DNA from: Microbacterium radiodurans | Lineage (GTDB): Bacteria > Actinomycetota > Actinomycetes > Actinomycetales > Microbacteriaceae | NCBI RefSeq assembly: GCF_008710705.1 | Contig: NZ_VYRZ01000003.1 | Location: 434,001-498,000, forward strand | Direction of reading: 5' to 3' | DNA length: 64,000 bases | In this document: positions 61,584 to 64,000 of the stretch, in pieces | Numbering within the stretch: position 1 is the first letter of the stretch | Layout of the letters: every line of letters starts with the position of its first letter | The notes under the pieces: model-generated | What the model saw: the letters and a program-made list of their open reading frames with translations, nothing else | Database searches by the model: none | Told to the model about the DNA's origin: nothing | Translations under genes and position numbers: made by a program

Positions 61584-62609
61584 TCAGCTGCCGGCGGCGC
61601 CGATGCGGACGAGCATCTTGCCGGTGTTCGCACCGCGCATCATCCCGAGGAAGGCGTCGACGGTGTTCTCGATGCCGTCGACGATCGTCTCGTCGTAGGC
61701 GATCCGGCCCTCGGCGAACCAGGCGGTCATCTTCTCGCCGAACTCCGGCGACAGGTGCAGGTAGGCCGAGAGCGTGAAGCCCGTCGCGGTGAGCCCGCGC
61801 GTGATCATGTTCGCGAGGTTGTCGGGACCGGGAGCCTTCTCGGTCGTGTTGTAGCCGGCGATCGCGCCGCACAGGGCGAGGCGTCCGCCGTCGTTCATGA
61901 CGTCGAGCGCCGCTTCGAGGTGGTCGCCGCCGACATTGTCGAAGAAGACGTCGACGCCGTCGGGCACCAGCTCGGCGAGATGCTCGCGCACGGGGCCGTC
62001 CTTGTAGTTCAGCGCCGCGTCGTAGCCGTACTTCTCGGTGAGGAGGGCGACCTTCTCGGCCGACCCGGCTGAGCCGATGACACGGCCGGCGCCGAGGAGC
62101 TTCGCGATCTGCCCGACGGCGGTGCCGACGGCGCCGGCAGCGCCCGAGACGAAGACGGTGTCGCCCGGCTGGATCCTCGCGACCGCCGTCAGGCCGACGT
62201 AGGCGGTCAGCCCCGTCATCCCGAGGATGTGGAGGCGGAGGGAGAGCGGCACGCCGGGGGCCTCCGGCACCGCGCGGAAGGTCGCGGCATCCGCCTGCAC
62301 GACATCCGACCACCCGTGCTGGTGCAGGACCACGGTTCCGACGGGCAGCGCGTCGACGGTCGAGGCGACGACGCGGCCGATGGCGCCGCCGGCGATGGTC
62401 TCGCCGATGGCGTAGGGCGCGACGTAGCTGCGGGCATCGTTCATGCGTCCGCGCATGTAGGGGTCGACCGAGACGAACTCGTTCGCGACCCGCACCTCGC
62501 CCGGGGCGAAATCGCCCAGCTCGACCGAGACGGTCGCGAAGTCGTCGTGGGTCGGCCAGCCGTCGGGGCGGCGGGCCAGGTGGATCTGCGTGCTCGTGGC
62601 AGCGGTCAT
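61584..62609 (-). CDS. NADP-dependent oxidoreductase, CurA/PTGR (zinc-free MDR) family
   Basis: 341 residues. It reduces alpha,beta-unsaturated carbonyls with NADPH. Family blocks are VDPYMRGRMNDARSY, GGAIGRVVAST, the NADP site VFVSGAAGAVGTAVGQIAKLLGA and VDVFFDNVGGDHLEAALDVM; LCGAIAGYN is typical of CurA/leukotriene B4 dehydrogenase relatives. No Zn-binding Cys/His set is present. It probably detoxifies reactive aldehydes or enones. Confidence 0.93.
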   Translation of the reverse strand: MTAATSTQIHLARRPDGWPTHDDFATVSVELGDFAPGEVRVANEFVSVDPYMRGRMNDARSYVAPYAIGETIAGGAIGRVVASTVDALPVGTVVLHQHGWSDVVQADAATFRAVPEAPGVPLSLRLHILGMTGLTAYVGLTAVARIQPGDTVFVSGAAGAVGTAVGQIAKLLGAGRVIGSAGSAEKVALLTEKYGYDAALNYKDGPVREHLAELVPDGVDVFFDNVGGDHLEAALDVMNDGGRLALCGAIAGYNTTEKAPGPDNLANMITRGLTATGFTLSAYLHLSPEFGEKMTAWFAEGRIAYDETIVDGIENTVDAFLGMMRGANTGKMLVRIGAAGS

Positions 62610-62689
62610 CGTGCTCCTTCGTGGGGATGAGGGATCGGGGCTGGGGATGGGGGATGTCGTGGTGTCGACGGGCTTGGGAGCCGCCGGTC

Positions 62690-63079
62690 TCAGACCGCGA
62701 GGCCGATCGCGAGGGCGATGACGCCGAGTGCGGGAATCACTCCCTGCTTGAGCGCGGCGGCGGCCTTCGAGGGGTCGGAGAGGATCAGGACGAGGCTGGC
62801 CGCGACCATCGAGCCCGCGCCGGTGAAGACGAGCGTCGCGCCGACCGCCGTCGAGCCCGCGACGACGAAGGCGATGCCGATGAAGACCGCGATGGCGAGG
62901 AAGAGGTTGTAGAACCCCTGGTTGAACGCGAGCGCGCGCTGCGACTCGGCCTGCTCGACCGTCCCGGTGCCGAACGTCGCCCGGGCTCGCTTGCTCGTCC
63001 AGGCGATCGACTCGAGGGAGAAGATGAAGACGTGGATGAGCGCTGCGAGACCCGCGAGCGCAAGACCGACGACGATCAC
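62690..63079 (-). CDS. DUF1304 membrane protein
   Basis: 129 residues with four membrane helices. It begins VIVVGLALAGLAALIHVFIF, and SIAWTSKRARATFGT and AFNQGFYNLFLAIAVFIG match the DUF1304 pattern. Function unknown. GTG 63079 follows GAAGGAAGG; the longer open frame upstream reads through the promoter. It is divergent from a TetR gene and shares a clear operator with it, so it is probably an inducible membrane protein. Confidence 0.85.
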   Translation of the reverse strand: MIVVGLALAGLAALIHVFIFSLESIAWTSKRARATFGTGTVEQAESQRALAFNQGFYNLFLAIAVFIGIAFVVAGSTAVGATLVFTGAGSMVAASLVLILSDPSKAAAALKQGVIPALGVIALAIGLAV

Positions 63080-63122
63080 GCGTTGTCCTTCCTTCAGCGG
63101 CGCCGGATGGGCCGCGGTTTCT

Positions 63123-63160
63123 GTAACGGTCGGTTCAATATATACTGGATCGACCGATAC
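63123..63160. promoter_or_regulatory. Long imperfect palindrome with overlapping divergent promoters
   Basis: A 38-base symmetric region is centred at 63141/63142; cggtcg (63127-63132) matches cgaccg (63151-63156), and the AT-rich core AATATATACT fits -10 boxes in both directions (TATACT on plus, TATATT on minus). This is a typical TetR operator over two promoters. Confidence 0.72.
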
Positions 63161-63179
63161 ACAAAAGAGGGGATGCGGC

Positions 63180-63764
63180 ATGGGACGCTCGCCGTCTTAC
63201 GACCGGAGCGCCGTCGTGCGGGCCGCGCGGGACGTGTTCTGGGAGCACGGCTTCGACAGCGCGCCCCTTCCCGAGATCGAGCGGGTGACCGGGCTCAACC
63301 GGTCGAGCATCTACCACGCGTTCGGATCGAAGCGCGGGCTCTTCGACGCGGCCGTCGAGAACTATCTCGACGAGGTCGTGCGTCCCCGCCTCGCGCCGCT
63401 GCGCGCCGACACCGTCGCGCCCGCGGCTCTCGAGGACTACCTCGACGGGCTCGGCCGAGCGCTCGAGCGACCGCTGCCGGCCCCGGCGGCGAGCGGCTGT
63501 CTGCTCGTCAACGCGGCGGCGGCGCCCATCGGACGCGACGACGCGATCGCGCACGTCATCTCCGGATACCGCGCCGAGCTGCGCGGCGCCTTCGCCCGCG
63601 GCGTCGAGGCGCGCCGCCCGGACCTCGGCCCGGCGGACCGCGCGACGCTCGCCGATGCGTGCACCGGACTCGTCGTGTCGGCCTTCGCGCTCGTGCGTGT
63701 CGACGCGGCGGGTGCAGCGCAGGCGACGCGCACGGCCCGGGCGCTCGTCGTCGGCGCTGTCTGA
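63180..63764 (+). CDS. TetR family regulator
   Basis: 194 residues. The HTH (about 8-52) has VVRAARDVFWEHGFDSAPLPEIERVTGLNRSSIYHAFGSKRGLF in family order. A helical ligand domain follows, with SGCLLVNAAAAPI, a segment common in this subgroup. ATG 63180 follows AAAGAGGGG. It is divergent from the DUF1304 gene and likely controls it and itself through the shared palindrome. Confidence 0.9.
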   Translation: MGRSPSYDRSAVVRAARDVFWEHGFDSAPLPEIERVTGLNRSSIYHAFGSKRGLFDAAVENYLDEVVRPRLAPLRADTVAPAALEDYLDGLGRALERPLPAPAASGCLLVNAAAAPIGRDDAIAHVISGYRAELRGAFARGVEARRPDLGPADRATLADACTGLVVSAFALVRVDAAGAAQATRTARALVVGAV

Positions 63765-63801
63765 GATCGTCGCGGCACTCGATCCGCTTTACGCCCGACC
63801 C

Positions 63802-63838
63802 TTGACTTTCGCAAGCGTTCGCGCCGACATTTCGGCGC
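63802..63838 (+). promoter_or_regulatory. Candidate promoter and hairpin before the last gene
   Basis: TTGACT (63802-63807) is a good -35; 17 bases on lies a weak CGACAT -10. gcgccga (63821-63827) pairs with tcggcgc (63832-63838), so the hairpin overlaps the -10, which could be an operator. Confidence 0.4.
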
Positions 63839-63854
63839 GACCTACCGTGAGCCC

Positions 63855-64000
63855 GTGGACCAGCGCGATCAGTACAGTTTCGACAACCCGGTGACCCGAT
63901 ACGAGCGGGTCGAGCCGCCGGTGCAGCACCAGCCCGAGCCGGGCGTACAGGCCGACATGCAGCCGGTGCCGGATCTCGGCGAGGAGAGCTACCGGGGCAC
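63855..64000 (+). CDS. Short-chain dehydrogenase/reductase, N-terminal part (runs off the window)
   Basis: 48 codons are present from GTG 63855. The peptide has NPVTRYERVEPPVQHQPEPG then PVPDLGEESYRG, the leader that precedes the Rossmann fold in the YdaD/YhdF group of SDR proteins. Those proteins are general-stress oxidoreductases. The nucleotide-binding TGxxxGIG site would follow just beyond the window, so the call depends on the leader alone. Confidence 0.75.
   Translation, partial: MDQRDQYSFDNPVTRYERVEPPVQHQPEPGVQADMQPVPDLGEESYRG

Overview
The window is chromosomal DNA from a high-GC actinomycete. Most likely it is Microbacterium or a close relative in Microbacteriaceae. The evidence is strong G/C use at third codon positions, frequent GTG starts with 1-4 nt stop/start overlaps, the dnaX-recR and topA-tmk-holB blocks, a mycobacteria-like tad locus beside a 6C RNA, and several small proteins of actinobacterial type. 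I see no rRNA operon, IS element, CRISPR array or obvious prophage. This is mostly core genome with small accessory clusters.

Layout. 1-3.9 kb: the end of a beta-phosphoglucomutase-like gene and a GH65 disaccharide phosphorylase, convergent with a flavoprotein monooxygenase. 4-7.7 kb: dnaX, recR and an EamA transporter. 7.9-14 kb: a ThrE-type exporter, lysC (with an internal start for its beta subunit), coaBC, an NRDE protein and asd. 14-19.2 kb: mqo, tdk, the lactate pair lldR-lldD with clear operators, a HAD phosphatase and tRNA-Pro(CGG). 19.3-28 kb: a metallophosphoesterase, a class A PBP with PASTA domains, DUF4177, RidA, a Na+/H+ antiporter and acsA. 28.1-31.2 kb: a 6C RNA followed by a compact Tad/Flp pilus operon. 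31.3-37.4 kb: topA-tmk-holB and a tripeptidyl-aminopeptidase-like lipoprotein, all tightly packed. 37.5-40.4 kb: metQ-metN-metI methionine importer and tRNA-Thr(CGU). 40.5-47.3 kb: an Ltp-domain membrane protein, an oxidoreductase/sugar isomerase pair with a divergent TetR gene, a small membrane protein, an MMPL transporter and a nicotinamidase. 47.3-54.9 kb: a Ser/Thr kinase, a four-gene overlapping operon (lipoprotein, adaptor, ABC ATPase, MacB-like permease) and a D-Ala-D-Ala carboxypeptidase. 54.9-64 kb: small unknown proteins, a DUF222-HNH protein, a CGNR regulator, a WcbI-like protein, two divergent TetR/target pairs with visible operators, a CurA-like reductase and the start of a short-chain dehydrogenase.

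The genes fall into functional groups: replication and repair (dnaX, recR, topA, tmk, holB, tdk), aspartate-family amino acids (lysC, asd, ThrE-like exporter, met importer), respiratory organic acid use (mqo, lldD, acsA) and envelope building or sensing (PBP, D,D-carboxypeptidase, kinase, Tad pilus, adaptor/ABC operon). Convergent gene pairs are usually separated by strong perfect hairpins. The octamer CGGCATCC/GGATGCCG recurs far more often than base composition predicts. All function calls rest on reading motifs in the translated sequence; no database search was run.
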